DNA from: Saccharothrix sp. NRRL B-16348
GTDB lineage: Bacteria > Actinomycetota > Actinomycetes > Mycobacteriales > Pseudonocardiaceae
DNA: 64,000 bases
Direction of reading: 5' to 3'
NCBI RefSeq assembly: GCF_001280085.1
Contig: NZ_LGED01000244.1
Location: 110,145 to 174,144 of the forward strand
Shown here: one piece after another, positions 23,993 to 33,800 of the stretch
How positions within the stretch are numbered: the stretch's first letter is position 1
Layout of the letters: each line of letters starts with the position of its first letter
The notes under the pieces: generated by a model
What the model saw: only the letters and a program-made list of their open reading frames with translations
The model's database searches: none
What the model was told of the DNA's origin: nothing
Program-made: the position numbers and the translations under genes

Positions 23993-26900
23993 TCAGGTGT
24001 GCGGGACGTCGACATCGCACTCCCACCAGTCCTGGTCGGTCGGGTGCGCCGCGAGCCGCAGGTTGTGCGCCGCCGCGGCGGTGTGCGGGTGATCGTGCCC
24101 CAGGAACTCCAGGCAGTCCGTGTGCGCCTCGGCGATCAGTTCGGCGGCCCGGTCCGCGTCACCGGCACCGGCGTGCACCCGCGCCTCGTCGACGGCCGCC
24201 GCCAGCGTCCACGGGTGCGTGTCGCCGAGCCGTGCGCGCAACGTCCGCGTCGCGGCCTCCACCTGGCTCACCGCGCCGACCGGGTCGCCCGCCGCGCGCA
24301 GCGCCAACCCCAGGCCCAGCTTGCACAGCGCCACGAACGGGTGGTCGTCGCGCAGCCCGACGTGCTGCTGGAAGCCGTTCAGCGCGGTGCGCGCGAGTTC
24401 GACGGCCAGCTCCGGGTCGACGCCGACGCGGCGGTGGTCGGCGGCGAAGCTCAACGCGCAGCCCAGCGTGTACGGGTGGTGCGGGCCGAGGACCTCGCGG
24501 TAGTCCCGCAACGCCTTGCCGGTGCGTTCCTTGGCCTCCTTGGCCCGCCCCACCAGGCGCAGCGCGATGGCGCGGTTCCACTGCACGCCGATCTGCACCT
24601 GGTTCAGCTCGTGCCGCAGCGCCTGCAGCTGCTGCGACGCGTACAGCAGCGAGTCGAGCGCCTCCGGGTAGCGGCCCAGTTCCCGCTGGTACAGCCCGAT
24701 CTGCGCGAGGGTCGCCCAGGTGCGCGCGTCGCCCGTGCCGAACAGCCGGCGCCGCCTGCGGTAGTTGTCCTCCTCCAGCGCGAGCGCGCCCGCCGCGTCA
24801 CCGGACAGGAACATCGAGGCCGCCAGGTTGTTCGCCGCGCGGCGGGTGTCCGGGTGGTCCTCGCCGAGCACCGAGCGCAGGCTCTCCCAGGTGGCCTGGT
24901 CCTCGGCCAACGCCTCGGAGAACAGGCCGAGGCCGCGGAGATCGCCGCCGCGGCCCCGCGCCGTGATCAACGGGCGCGGGTGGGTGAGGTCCAGCGCGCG
25001 CCGCTGCTGGGCCAGCGCCAGGTCGTCCAGCCGCAGCGCCTCGGTCGGGTCGCCGAGCACGCGGTGCACGTTCGCCAGCTCGGTGGCCAGCCGGTTGCGC
25101 AGCGGGTCGGCCGGGCCGAACCGCCGGGTCCACGCGTCCAGCAGGGCGCGGCCCGGTTCCAGCGCGGCCCGGCGCACGCCCGCGCCGCCGTCGGTGAACA
25201 GGAACCGCACCTGGTTGACCAGCCAGCGGCGCACCTTCGGGTCGCCGCTGCCCAGCGCGCCGGACGGGATGACGTGCTTCTGCAGCTCGGCGAACCGGGC
25301 GTGCCGGGTCGGCGACTTGTCCTCCACCTCCGTGGGCGCCAACGCGGCCAGCGCGCGCAGCACGTCGGCCTGCCGTTCCTCCCGCTCGGTGGGCGACATG
25401 CGTTCGCGCAGCGCGCGCTGCACCACGCGGTGCAGGCGCACCGAGTACTGGTCGCCCCAGTCGACGCGGAACAGCCCGTACCGCGCGCCGTACCAGAGCA
25501 CCCGGTCGATCTCGGCGGCGTCCAGCTCCAACGGCTCCGCGTCCACGCCGCCCGCCGCGATCACCCGGCCGAGGAACGCGGGCGAGCGCACCAGGCCCAG
25601 GTCCGCGCCCTCCGGCGACAGGAACGCGGACAGCTCCGCGACCAGCACCGCCAACCGGCCGGTCGCGTTGTCCCGCAACGCGTCCACCGCGACGTCGACG
25701 ACCCGCGCCACACCGTCCATCTCGGACTGGCCGAGGCGTTCGAAGAAGGTGCGCGTGGCCCAGGTGGCGGCGTCGACGTCCCGGGAGCCCGCGCCGACCT
25801 CGGTCCGCGCCGTCTCGCCGAGCCACGACGACGCCAGGTCCAGCGCCAGCGGCAGGTGGTCGACCGCGGCCGCGACCCGACCGGCGTCCTCCGCGGTCAG
25901 CCCCGGCACCCGGTCCAGCAGCAGGCGCACGCTGTCCTCGGCGCGCATCGGCACCAGCTCGACGGTCTGCCCGGCCGACGGCGCCGAGGTGATCAGCACG
26001 TGCCCGGTGGCGCCGGCCGGCATCAGGTCGGTGAGCACGTCCGGGTCGTCGGCGTTGTCGTAGACCAGCAGGAACCGCGCGTACGCCGGGTCGTTCGACA
26101 GCCGCTCCAGCGCGGACAGCGTGCCGTAGTCGGTCGAGCCCGGCTGGCGCAGCCGGACCGCCAGCTCGGCCAGGCCGGTCAGCACCGACTGCCGGTCGTG
26201 CGCGGTCAGCCACCACACCGCCGCGTAGTCCGACGAGAACCGGTAGGCGTACTCCAGCGCCAGCTCGCTCTTGCCGACGCCCGGCACACCGTTGACGGTG
26301 ACCACCGCCCGCCCGTCGCCGGCCGCCGCGAACTCGTCGCGCAACGCCTCCAGGTCCTCGTCGCGGCCCACGAAACCGGGGTGCCGCGGCGGCAGGTCGA
26401 ACACGGCCGGGTCGCTGCCCGGCACCCGCATCCCCGGCTCGTGCACCGTGCCGGGCCGGTCGATCAGGCCGAAGTGGCCGAGCAGCCGGGCGCTCAACGT
26501 CTCCGGCGTGTGCTCGTGCACGTCGAGCCCGCCGTCCGCGGGGCCGTCCTCGGACAACCGCAGCCGCAGCACCGTCAGCGGCAGGGCGGGCAGCTCCACC
26601 GGGCCGAGGTGCGGCGACGACAGGATCAGCACGCCCGGCGGCACGTCGGACTCGAACCACTCACGCGCGTCGGACAGGCGGCGCACCTGCGCGCCCGCGC
26701 GCTCCAACTGGCCGCGCACCCAGTCCGCCCACGCCCGGTCGCGCGGCGCGTACACGACGACCACGCGGTCCGGCTCGGTCGTCGACGTCAACCCGAACAC
26801 CCGCCGGTAGCGGGCGCGCAGCACCGGCGACACCGGCACCACCTCGGTGACCGCGTCGCCCGTGACCGCCGCGGCCAGCCTGCCGTACTGGGCTTCCAGC

Positions 26901-27727
26901 GCGCCGCCGCTCGTCGGCTCCTCCACCAGGATCGCCAGCAGCGGGTCGAACGCGTCGAACGGGCGGTACGGGATCTCGATCGTGCCGCCGTCCGGCACCC
27001 GTTTCGCCTGCCCGGCCAGCAGTTCGGCGAACGCGGCGCGGATCGCGGACCGGATGCGCTGCGCCCGCGACTGCTCGTCGGCGTCGTCGAACAACGTCGC
27101 CACCGGCACCACGTCGATCCGGATCGGCGCGCGCTTGCGCAGCCGCGCGGCCAGGTCCGCCGCGTCCGCTATCGCCCGGGGACGCGGCCGGAAGCACACC
27201 ACGGCCAGCTCGCACAGCGTCGCGATCAGCGTCAGCGACTCGTCGCCCGCGCCGGTCGGCGCGTCGATCAGCACCTGGTCGTAGTCGGACTCGGTCAGCC
27301 GCGCGCGCAGCTCGGCGATCGCGCCCGCGTCACCGTGCCTGGTCTCGGGCTGCGGCCGGCCCGCCGCGTCGGTCGGCATCGGCGACACCACGTCGATGTG
27401 CCCGGGAACGGTGACGTCGCCCGCGGGCGGCGCGAACCGCTCCACGACGGGCGCCGGGTCGTCCTCGCGCAGCGGGTCCGCCCGGTACGCGGCCAGCAGC
27501 CCGCGGCCCAACGCGTCCGGCAGGCCGAGCCGGGCCACCAGGAACGGCTCCAGGTACTCGCGCACCCGCGGCACCTCCGAGCCCCAGTCGACGACCAGGA
27601 CCCGTTGCCCGGCCGCGGCCAACGTCCACGCCAGGTTCGCCACCGCGCTGGTGCGACCGGTGCCGCCGGTCGCCGACAGGAAGGCGGTGACCCCGGTCGG
27701 GCCGGGTGTCGTGCGCGGGGTGCTCAT
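23993..27727 (-). CDS. fxsT: FxSxx-COOH system tetratricopeptide repeat protein FxsT
   Basis: A 1244-aa multidomain protein. Residues 10-250 resemble ParA/MinD ATPases with a deviant Walker A (SATGGTGRTSAVANL). Residues about 318-400 are TIR-like (VVVVYAPRDRAWADWV ... GVLILSSPHL). An NB-ARC/STAND NTPase follows with Walker A NGVPGVGKSEL at about 480 and a Walker B-like LLVYDNADD at about 556. From about 900 to 1240 there are TPR helical pairs (e.g. ALRLDDLALAQQRRALDLTHP). The family accompanies the FxSxx-COOH RiPP locus, and its role there is not established. The ATG start lies 92 bp downstream of the precursor gene, so they are one operon. The domain string resembles immune-type STAND sensors. 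Confidence 0.92.
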   Translation of the reverse strand: MSTPRTTPGPTGVTAFLSATGGTGRTSAVANLAWTLAAAGQRVLVVDWGSEVPRVREYLEPFLVARLGLPDALGRGLLAAYRADPLREDDPAPVVERFAPPAGDVTVPGHIDVVSPMPTDAAGRPQPETRHGDAGAIAELRARLTESDYDQVLIDAPTGAGDESLTLIATLCELAVVCFRPRPRAIADAADLAARLRKRAPIRIDVVPVATLFDDADEQSRAQRIRSAIRAAFAELLAGQAKRVPDGGTIEIPYRPFDAFDPLLAILVEEPTSGGALEAQYGRLAAAVTGDAVTEVVPVSPVLRARYRRVFGLTSTTEPDRVVVVYAPRDRAWADWVRGQLERAGAQVRRLSDAREWFESDVPPGVLILSSPHLGPVELPALPLTVLRLRLSEDGPADGGLDVHEHTPETLSARLLGHFGLIDRPGTVHEPGMRVPGSDPAVFDLPPRHPGFVGRDEDLEALRDEFAAAGDGRAVVTVNGVPGVGKSELALEYAYRFSSDYAAVWWLTAHDRQSVLTGLAELAVRLRQPGSTDYGTLSALERLSNDPAYARFLLVYDNADDPDVLTDLMPAGATGHVLITSAPSAGQTVELVPMRAEDSVRLLLDRVPGLTAEDAGRVAAAVDHLPLALDLASSWLGETARTEVGAGSRDVDAATWATRTFFERLGQSEMDGVARVVDVAVDALRDNATGRLAVLVAELSAFLSPEGADLGLVRSPAFLGRVIAAGGVDAEPLELDAAEIDRVLWYGARYGLFRVDWGDQYSVRLHRVVQRALRERMSPTEREERQADVLRALAALAPTEVEDKSPTRHARFAELQKHVIPSGALGSGDPKVRRWLVNQVRFLFTDGGAGVRRAALEPGRALLDAWTRRFGPADPLRNRLATELANVHRVLGDPTEALRLDDLALAQQRRALDLTHPRPLITARGRGGDLRGLGLFSEALAEDQATWESLRSVLGEDHPDTRRAANNLAASMFLSGDAAGALALEEDNYRRRRRLFGTGDARTWATLAQIGLYQRELGRYPEALDSLLYASQQLQALRHELNQVQIGVQWNRAIALRLVGRAKEAKERTGKALRDYREVLGPHHPYTLGCALSFAADHRRVGVDPELAVELARTALNGFQQHVGLRDDHPFVALCKLGLGLALRAAGDPVGAVSQVEAATRTLRARLGDTHPWTLAAAVDEARVHAGAGDADRAAELIAEAHTDCLEFLGHDHPHTAAAAHNLRLAAHPTDQDWWECDVDVPHT

Positions 27728-27819
27728 CTGCTGCTCCAGAGCGGCGGGGGGACTTGGGAATACCGGTAACGCGGGCCGCGCGCCCGCGACTCAGCCGCGT
27801 TTCACCCGAATGGCAGCAG

Positions 27820-27987
27820 TCACAAGGAGCTCTCGAAGGCCGCGAACCGGTTGGGCAGCTCGGCGTTCTCCGCGAGGATCCGGTGCAGCGCGGCGCGCAG
27901 CGCGGTGTCCGGCAGTTCCGCCAACCGGGCCAGGTCCACGCCTGTGACGTCCAGGAGTTCGGACTCCAGGACGGGTTCGGAAGTCAT
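27820..27987 (-). CDS. fxsA: FxSxx-COOH RiPP precursor peptide
   Basis: A 55-aa peptide. It begins MTSEPVLESELLDVTGVD and ends in NRFAAFESSL, so the last five residues, FESSL, match the F-x-S-x-x-COOH signature exactly. The leader is acidic and helical with Leu repeats (DLARLAELPDTALRAALHRI), as in other members. The ATG start is unambiguous, and the gene is too short for usual gene-length cut-offs. It lies upstream of fxsT in the same direction and is divergent from the radical SAM gene, which should install a cyclophane-type crosslink near the C-terminal Phe. That modification is inferred from the family. Confidence 0.93.
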   Translation of the reverse strand: MTSEPVLESELLDVTGVDLARLAELPDTALRAALHRILAENAELPNRFAAFESSL

Positions 27988-28102
27988 GTCCGACGTACCC
28001 CCTCACCGCAATGCTGCGGGTTTCACCGCAGGCGCCCGATTGCCGGCGACGCCGACGGCGCACTTCCCATCGTAGTGAACGACAACGGTCACCGTCGGGA
28101 AT

Positions 28103-28119
28103 CCTCCGATTGGCGGAGG
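28103..28119. promoter_or_regulatory. Inverted repeat in the fxs divergent promoter region
   Basis: CCTCCG-ATTGG-CGGAGG has perfect 6-bp arms. A second inverted repeat, CCGCA-ATGC-TGCGG, lies at 28006-28019. Both sit in the 214-bp gap between fxsA and fxsB and may bind a regulator. Confidence 0.45.
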
Positions 28120-28141
28120 TAGCGGGCGGCGCGCTGTGTTT

Positions 28142-28171
28142 GATTGCTTGTGGGATCTCGATTGCTTGTGG
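28142..28171 (+). promoter_or_regulatory. Direct repeat upstream of fxsB
   Basis: GATTGCTTGTGG occurs twice (28142-28153 and 28160-28171), 18 bp apart, about 31-60 bp upstream of the fxsB start. The T-rich words stand out from the GC-rich background. They could be activator half-sites or promoter elements. Confidence 0.5.
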
Positions 28172-28201
28172 TGTGGCCGGAATATCCGGGGGGTGGGGAC
28201 G

Positions 28202-29332
28202 GTGAACTCGGGGAATGGGTTGCCGTTCCGCCAGTTCGTGCTCAAGGTGCACAGCAGGTGCAACCTGGCGTGCGACTACTGCTACGTCTACGAACTGGCC
28301 GACCAGCGGTGGCGTTCCCGGCCGCGGGTGATGTCGCCGGAGATCGTCGCGCACACCGCCGAACGGGTGGCGGAACACGTGCGCGGGCACGGGTTGGCCG
28401 AAGTGGAAGTGGTGTTGCACGGCGGTGAGCCGCTGCTCGCCGGACGTGCCGCGATCGAGTCGCTGATCACGCGGTTCCGCTCGGTGGTGCCCGTGCCGGT
28501 TCGGTTCACCGTGCAGACGAACGCGACATTGCTCGACCGCGAATTCCTGGAGCTGTTCTCCGCGCGCGGTGTGCGGGTCGGCGTGAGCGTGGACGGCACA
28601 CCGGAAGCGCACGACCGGCACCGCGTTCGGCCGGACGGCAGCGGCAGTTGGGCGGCGGTGCGGGCGGCGTTGACGTCACTGCGCGCGTCCCCGGCGGTGT
28701 ACGGCGGTCTGCTGTGCGTGGTGGACGTGGAGGAAGACCCGGTGCGCGTCTACGAGTCGTTGCTGGAATTCTCGCCGCCCGCGGTGGATTTCCTGCTGCC
28801 GCACGGCAACTGGTCCACGCCGCCGCCGGGACGTGTGCCGGACCCGGTCCCGACGCCGTACGCGGAGTGGCTGATCGCCGTGTTCGACGTCTGGTACGAC
28901 CGGCCGGTGACGCGCGTGCGGCTGTTCGAGGAGTTGCTGGCGGTGCTGCTGGGCGGGCGTTCCGGGGTGGAGGGGATCGGGTTGAGCCCGTCGGCCCAGG
29001 TGGTGGTGGAGACCGACGGCACGATCGAGGCGTCGGACATCCTGGCGTCGTCGTCGCCGGAGGCCTCGGCGACCGGGCTGCACGTGGCGCGCGACCCGTT
29101 CGACGCGGCGTTGGACCTGCCGGACGTGCGCGCCGGGCGTGCGGGGTTGGCCGGGTTGTCCGCCGAGTGCCGTCGGTGCCCGGTGGTGTCGGCGTGCGGC
29201 GGCGGGCTGCGGGCGCACCGGTTCCTGGAGGGCGCCGGGTTCGACCGGCCCTCGGTGTACTGCCCGGACCTGGTGCGGCTGATCGGGCACGTGCGGTCGC
29301 GCGTGGCGGCGGACCTGGCGGCGCTGGCGTGA
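28202..29332 (+). CDS. fxsB: Radical SAM peptide maturase FxsB
   Basis: A 376-aa radical S-adenosylmethionine enzyme. The 4Fe-4S motif is CNLACDYCYVYE at about 19-30, and the GGEP SAM-binding segment (LHGGEPLL) is at about 77. A SPASM-like C-terminal region holds CRRCPVVSACGGG and YCPDL (about 315-360) for auxiliary clusters. The family forms carbon-carbon cyclophane crosslinks in short precursor peptides. The GTG at 28202 after GGTGGGGA is chosen because upstream codons encode an unlikely Trp/Cys-rich leader. It is divergent from fxsA and overlaps the HExxH gene by four bases (GTGA). Confidence 0.93.
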   Translation: MNSGNGLPFRQFVLKVHSRCNLACDYCYVYELADQRWRSRPRVMSPEIVAHTAERVAEHVRGHGLAEVEVVLHGGEPLLAGRAAIESLITRFRSVVPVPVRFTVQTNATLLDREFLELFSARGVRVGVSVDGTPEAHDRHRVRPDGSGSWAAVRAALTSLRASPAVYGGLLCVVDVEEDPVRVYESLLEFSPPAVDFLLPHGNWSTPPPGRVPDPVPTPYAEWLIAVFDVWYDRPVTRVRLFEELLAVLLGGRSGVEGIGLSPSAQVVVETDGTIEASDILASSSPEASATGLHVARDPFDAALDLPDVRAGRAGLAGLSAECRRCPVVSACGGGLRAHRFLEGAGFDRPSVYCPDLVRLIGHVRSRVAADLAALA

Positions 29333-30474
29333 CGGTCGGGCCGTTCCGGGTTTCCGCCGCGGACTTCACCGCGCTCGCGCGCGGCGGGGGCGGTGCGGCG
29401 GTGCGCACGTTGCGGCTGGCGCGGCGCAGCCGGACGTTGCTGCTGATCAGGTCCATCGCGGCGGATCCGGCGGCGCGGGACGCGTTCGCGCTGCTGCGTG
29501 AGGCGGCGCGGGTGGCGCCGGAGGCGGTGGACCGGGTGCTGGACCACCCGTCCGTCGGCGCCTGGGCGACGCGGACCGCGTTGGCGGTGCGCCGGGGTGA
29601 CGTGGCGCGGCCGGCGGAGCTGGCGTTCACGGCGGCCGCGGCGGCGGTGCGGGCCGGTGTGGCGGTGGACCTGGACTTCCCGCCGGTGGAGGTGTTCTCG
29701 CTGCCGTCGTTGGGTGTGGTGGTGGGGCCGGGGTTGGCTTACGAGCCGTTGCCGGAGATCCACCTGGACGGGCTGTCGCTCCAGGTGGACCTGTGGGCCG
29801 GCGGCGGTGTGCCGGACGAGCTGCCGGTGGCCGCTTCGGTCGACGTGCCGCGGTGGCGTGCCGCGGTTCGCGCCGCCTGGGACCTGCTCACGCGCGACCA
29901 CCCCGACCTGGCCGCGGAGTTCGCCGAGGTCGTGTCGGTGCTGACGCCCATGCCGTCGTCGGCTTCCGGGACGAGCAGCGCGACCGTGGCCGACGCGTTC
30001 GGGTGCGTGTTCCTGTCGCCGACGCCGGACGCGGAGACGTTGGCCGTGACGCTGGCGCACGAGGCGCAGCACAGCAAGCTGGTGGCGTTGATGGACCTGT
30101 TCGCGCTGGTCAAGCCCGGCAGTGACGCCCTGTACTACGCGCCGTGGCGGGAAGACCCGCGGCCGGCGGCCGGTCTGCTGCACGGCACCTACGCGCACCT
30201 GGGCGTGGCGGGCTTCTGGCGTGCCCGCACCGGCCCGGCCGCGCGGGTCGAGTACGCGCGCTGGCGTTCAGCGGCCCTGATCACCGCCGAAGCCCTGCTG
30301 GCGGGCGACGAGCTGACCCCGACCGGCACCCGTTTCGTCACCGAGATGGCCACCGTCCTGCGCGCCTGGTGCGCCGAACCGCTCCCCCCGTCCGCCGAAG
30401 CCGTGGCCGCCGCCGAAGCCGCCACCCACCAGTCCCGCTGGCAAGCCGCCCACGGCCCCCTCCCCCAACCGTAG
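29329..30474 (+). CDS. HExxH-motif peptide modification enzyme (FxsBH / aKG-HExxH peptide beta-hydroxylase family)
   Basis: A 381-aa protein. The key motif is LAHEAQHSKL at about 242-251, matching HExxH, followed by further conserved Trp and His residues (APWREDPRP, LLHGTYAHLGV) that could complete an iron site. Members of this family are found with radical SAM enzymes of RiPP loci and are annotated as alpha-ketoglutarate-dependent peptide beta-hydroxylases rather than proteases. The GTG start overlaps the fxsB stop (GTGA). Its substrate is presumably the FxsA peptide, before or after crosslinking. The remaining N-terminal 230 residues are helical and unassigned. Confidence 0.85.
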   Translation: MTVGPFRVSAADFTALARGGGGAAVRTLRLARRSRTLLLIRSIAADPAARDAFALLREAARVAPEAVDRVLDHPSVGAWATRTALAVRRGDVARPAELAFTAAAAAVRAGVAVDLDFPPVEVFSLPSLGVVVGPGLAYEPLPEIHLDGLSLQVDLWAGGGVPDELPVAASVDVPRWRAAVRAAWDLLTRDHPDLAAEFAEVVSVLTPMPSSASGTSSATVADAFGCVFLSPTPDAETLAVTLAHEAQHSKLVALMDLFALVKPGSDALYYAPWREDPRPAAGLLHGTYAHLGVAGFWRARTGPAARVEYARWRSAALITAEALLAGDELTPTGTRFVTEMATVLRAWCAEPLPPSAEAVAAAEAATHQSRWQAAHGPLPQP

Positions 30475-30480
30475 AACCCA

Positions 30481-30718
30481 CCTGAACGTTGAACTCACCC
30501 TCCCCGAACGTAGGACTCTCACCCTCCGAACGTAGGACTCTCACCCTCCGAACGTAGGACTCTCGCGCTCTGAACGTTCGACACGCCTGTTCTGAGCGTT
30601 CGACACGCGCGAGAGTCCTACGTTCAGGACGCGCGTGTCCTACGTTCAGAACGCGCGAGTCCTACGCTCAGGTCGCGAGAGTCCTACGTTCAGGTTGGGT
30701 GAGTTCAACGCTCAGGAC
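30481..30718. repeat. Repeat array B (GAACGTAGGACACGCGCG family) with terminal inverted repeats
   Basis: This is the most complete array. About five direct units of the GAACGTAGGACTCTC / GAACGTTCGACACGC type (30505-30606) meet about four inverted units (30608-30695). The outer edges CCTGAACGTTGAACTCACCC (30481-30500) and GGGTGAGTTCAACGCTCAGG (30697-30716) are inverted repeats with one mismatch in 20. It starts seven bases after the stop of the HExxH gene. A transcript of it could fold into one long hairpin of about 235 nt. Confidence 0.9.
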
Positions 30719-30811
30719 GCGGGACGTGGGCCGAGTGGCGGTTGACCCAGTACGGCGACTCGCCGTGCGCGGTCCGCCGGGTTGGCCGGTCCGGCCGCGA
30801 TACTGCCCGCC

Positions 30812-33800
30812 ATGCTCACCGCCGACGGCCACCTCGTGCACTCCCCGGCGGACCTGGTGGACCTGTTGGAGTGCGACCACCGCGCACGGCTCTCGCTGGC
30901 ACTGGCCGTCGGCCTGCCCGACGCACCCGTGCCGGACCCCCAGCCGAACACCCTCGCCACCCGGCACGGCCACGCGCACGAGCAGGCCGTGCTGGCGAAG
31001 TTCCGCGCCGAGCACGACGTCGTCGAGATCCCCCAACCCGCGCCGACGCACGCGGCCCTCACCCGGGCCGCCGAGCTGACCGCACGGGCGATCGCGGACC
31101 GGGCGCCGGTGATCTACCAGGCCGTCTTCTACGCCGACGGCTTCCACGGCCGCGCCGACTTCCTCGTCGCCACCGACCGCGGCTACGAGCCGCACGACGC
31201 CAAGCTCGCCCGGCACGCCACCCCGGCCGCCGTCGTCCAGCTCACCGCCTACGCCAACGCGCTGAACGACCACGCCGGCCCCGCCATGCACCTCCTGCTC
31301 GGCGACGGCACCACCAAGACGTTCCAGGTCGCCGACTTCCTCCCGCTGGTCCGCGACCTCCAGACCCGCCTCACCACCCGCCTCGCCGCACCGGCCTCCC
31401 TGCCCGAACGCCTCTGGGACGACGAACGCCCGGCGTGCGCCACCTGCCGGTTCGGCAGGCACTGCGCCACCGGCCGGGAAGCCGACCGCGACCTGTCGCT
31501 GGTCGCCGGCATCCGCACCGACCAGCGCCGCAAGCTCGTCGCCGCCGGCCTCGGCACCATCGACGCCCTCGCCAACGCCACCCGCACCGACCGTCCCACG
31601 ACGATGTCCGCCACCACGTTCACCGGCCTGCGCGCCCAGGCCGCGCTCCAGGTGATCCAGGACCACTCCCGCACCGAGGACAACCCGATCGGCAAGGTCG
31701 CCTTCGAGGTCGTCGCGCCGGAAGCCCTGGCCACGCTGCCCGTGCCCAGCACCGGCGACCTGTTCTTCGACATGGAGGGCGACCCGTTCGCCCTCAACGG
31801 CGAGGGCCTGGAGTACCTGTTCGGCGTGGTCGACGTCAACGAGCGCTTCACGCCGTTCTGGGCGCACACCCGCCCGCAGGAGAAGGCCGCGTTCGAGCGG
31901 TTCGTCGACCACGCCACGAAAGCGCTGGAAGATCACCCGGAAGCGCACATCTACCACTACGCGCCGTACGAGGTGAACGCGCTCAAGAAGCTCGCCGCCC
32001 TGCACGGCACGCGTGAGGACGCCGTCGACCACCTGCTGCGCTCCGGCGCGCTGGTCGACCTCTACGCCGTCGTGCGCAAGGCCCTGCGCGTGTCCCAGCG
32101 GTCGTACTCGATCAAGTACCTGGAACCGCTCTACATGCCGGACGCACGCGCGGGCGAGGTGACCACGGCCGTCTCCAGCATCGAGGCGTACGAGGAGTTC
32201 CTGGCGCTCCGAGACGCCGACCCGGCACGGGCCGAGGACGTGCTCACCGGCATCGCCGACTACAACACCTACGACTGCGTCTCCACGCTGCGGCTCTACC
32301 GGTTCCTGCTGGAGGTGCGCGCGGAGGCGGGCATCGAGCCGCACGTGCCGGAGCCGTCGTTCACCGAGGAGATCGAGGACGAGCTCGCCGCCCAACGCCG
32401 GGCCGAACGCGCCGAACGCCTCGCCGCCGTGGTCGACCCGCTGCTGGCCGGTCTGCCGGACAACCCGGCCGACGCGACCGACGACGAACGCGCGCGGGCG
32501 CTGCTCGCCGCCGCCGTCGGCTACCACCGGCGCGAGACGAACCCGGCGTGGTGGGACTTCTTCCGCCAGATGGCGGCGCCGCTGTCGGAGCTGGAGTCCG
32601 ACAGCGCGTGCGCGGTGCCGGTGTCGGTGCGGGCGCAGGACTGGGCGATGCCGTCGGGGCGGGTCCGCAAGGCCAAGCGGGAGGTGCGGGTGTGGTGCGA
32701 CCCGGACCGGCCGCACCCGTTCGCGAAGGGCGACCAGGTCCGCCTGCTCTACCCGGGCAAGCCCGCGAACGTCACCCGTGACGCCGTGGTGCTCGCCGAG
32801 TCGGCCGAGGACATGGTCGTGCTGGAGAGCGTCGCGCCCGACGACGTGCACGGTGAGCAGCCGATCGCGGTGCTGCCCGGCAGCCCGGTCCGACCCACGC
32901 CCAAGGACGAGGCGGTGTACGACCTGGCGCGGGCGGTCGTCGACGAACTGCCGACGCTGCCACCGCACCCCGGCATCGACCTGATCCGCCGCACGCCGCC
33001 GCGGCTGAGGACGGGTGCGCTGCCCCGGGGCGACGACCTGATCGCGGACGTGATCGCGGCGGTGGACGCGCTGGACGGCTCCACGCTCGCCGTGCAGGGC
33101 CCGCCCGGCGCGGGCAAGACGTACCTGGCGGGACGGCTGATCGCGCACCTGATCCGCGGCGGTCGCAGCGTCGGCGTGACGTCGACCAGCCACAAGGCGG
33201 TGGAGAACGTGCTGAGCGCGGCCTTGGCGGCGGGCCGCGAGCTGGGCGTGCCGATCCCGACGGCCAAGCGCGCGAAGGGCGCGCCCGCGAAGGACTGCTC
33301 GTGGGAGCAGCCCCGCGACAACCCCGCGCTGGTGCGGTGGCGCAACGACCAGGGCGGCGGGCACCTGGTCGGCGGCACGGCGTGGACGTTCGCCAACACG
33401 GCGTTGCGCGAGCAGCCGTTCGACGTGCTGATCGTGGACGAGGCCGGGCAGTTCGCGCTGGCCGACGCACTGGCCGTGTCGACGTGCGCGCGGAACCTGG
33501 TGCTGCTGGGCGATCCGCAGCAGTTGCCGCAGGTCGTGCAGGGCACGCACCCGGCGGGCGCGGAGGCGTCGGCGTTGGGGCACCTGATCGGCGACGCGGA
33601 CGTGATCCCGCCGGAGCTGGGCTACTTCCTGGACCAGACGCGGCGCATGCACCCGGCCGTGTGCGCGCCGGTGTCGAACCTGTCCTACGCCGGGCTGCTG
33701 CACGCGCACCCCAGTGCCGCCGCGCGCGGGATCGACGGCGTGCCGTCGGGCGTGTACGTGCACTCGGTGCCGCACTCGCACAACACCACGTCGTCCATCG

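Noticed and set aside
23918..27769. 1283-codon plus-strand frame opposite fxsT
   Set aside because: It is antisense to FxsT, which has clear domains, and its composition (Arg/Gln/Val/His) shows no fold.
28136..28201. N-terminal extension of FxsB from GTG 28136
   Set aside because: It encodes a Trp/Cys-rich leader across the direct repeats and lacks a ribosome site; GTG 28202 fits the family start.
30481..30718. Insertion sequence with terminal inverted repeats
   Set aside because: There is no transposase and no target-site duplication could be confirmed. A non-autonomous element stays possible, so it is listed as a repeat.
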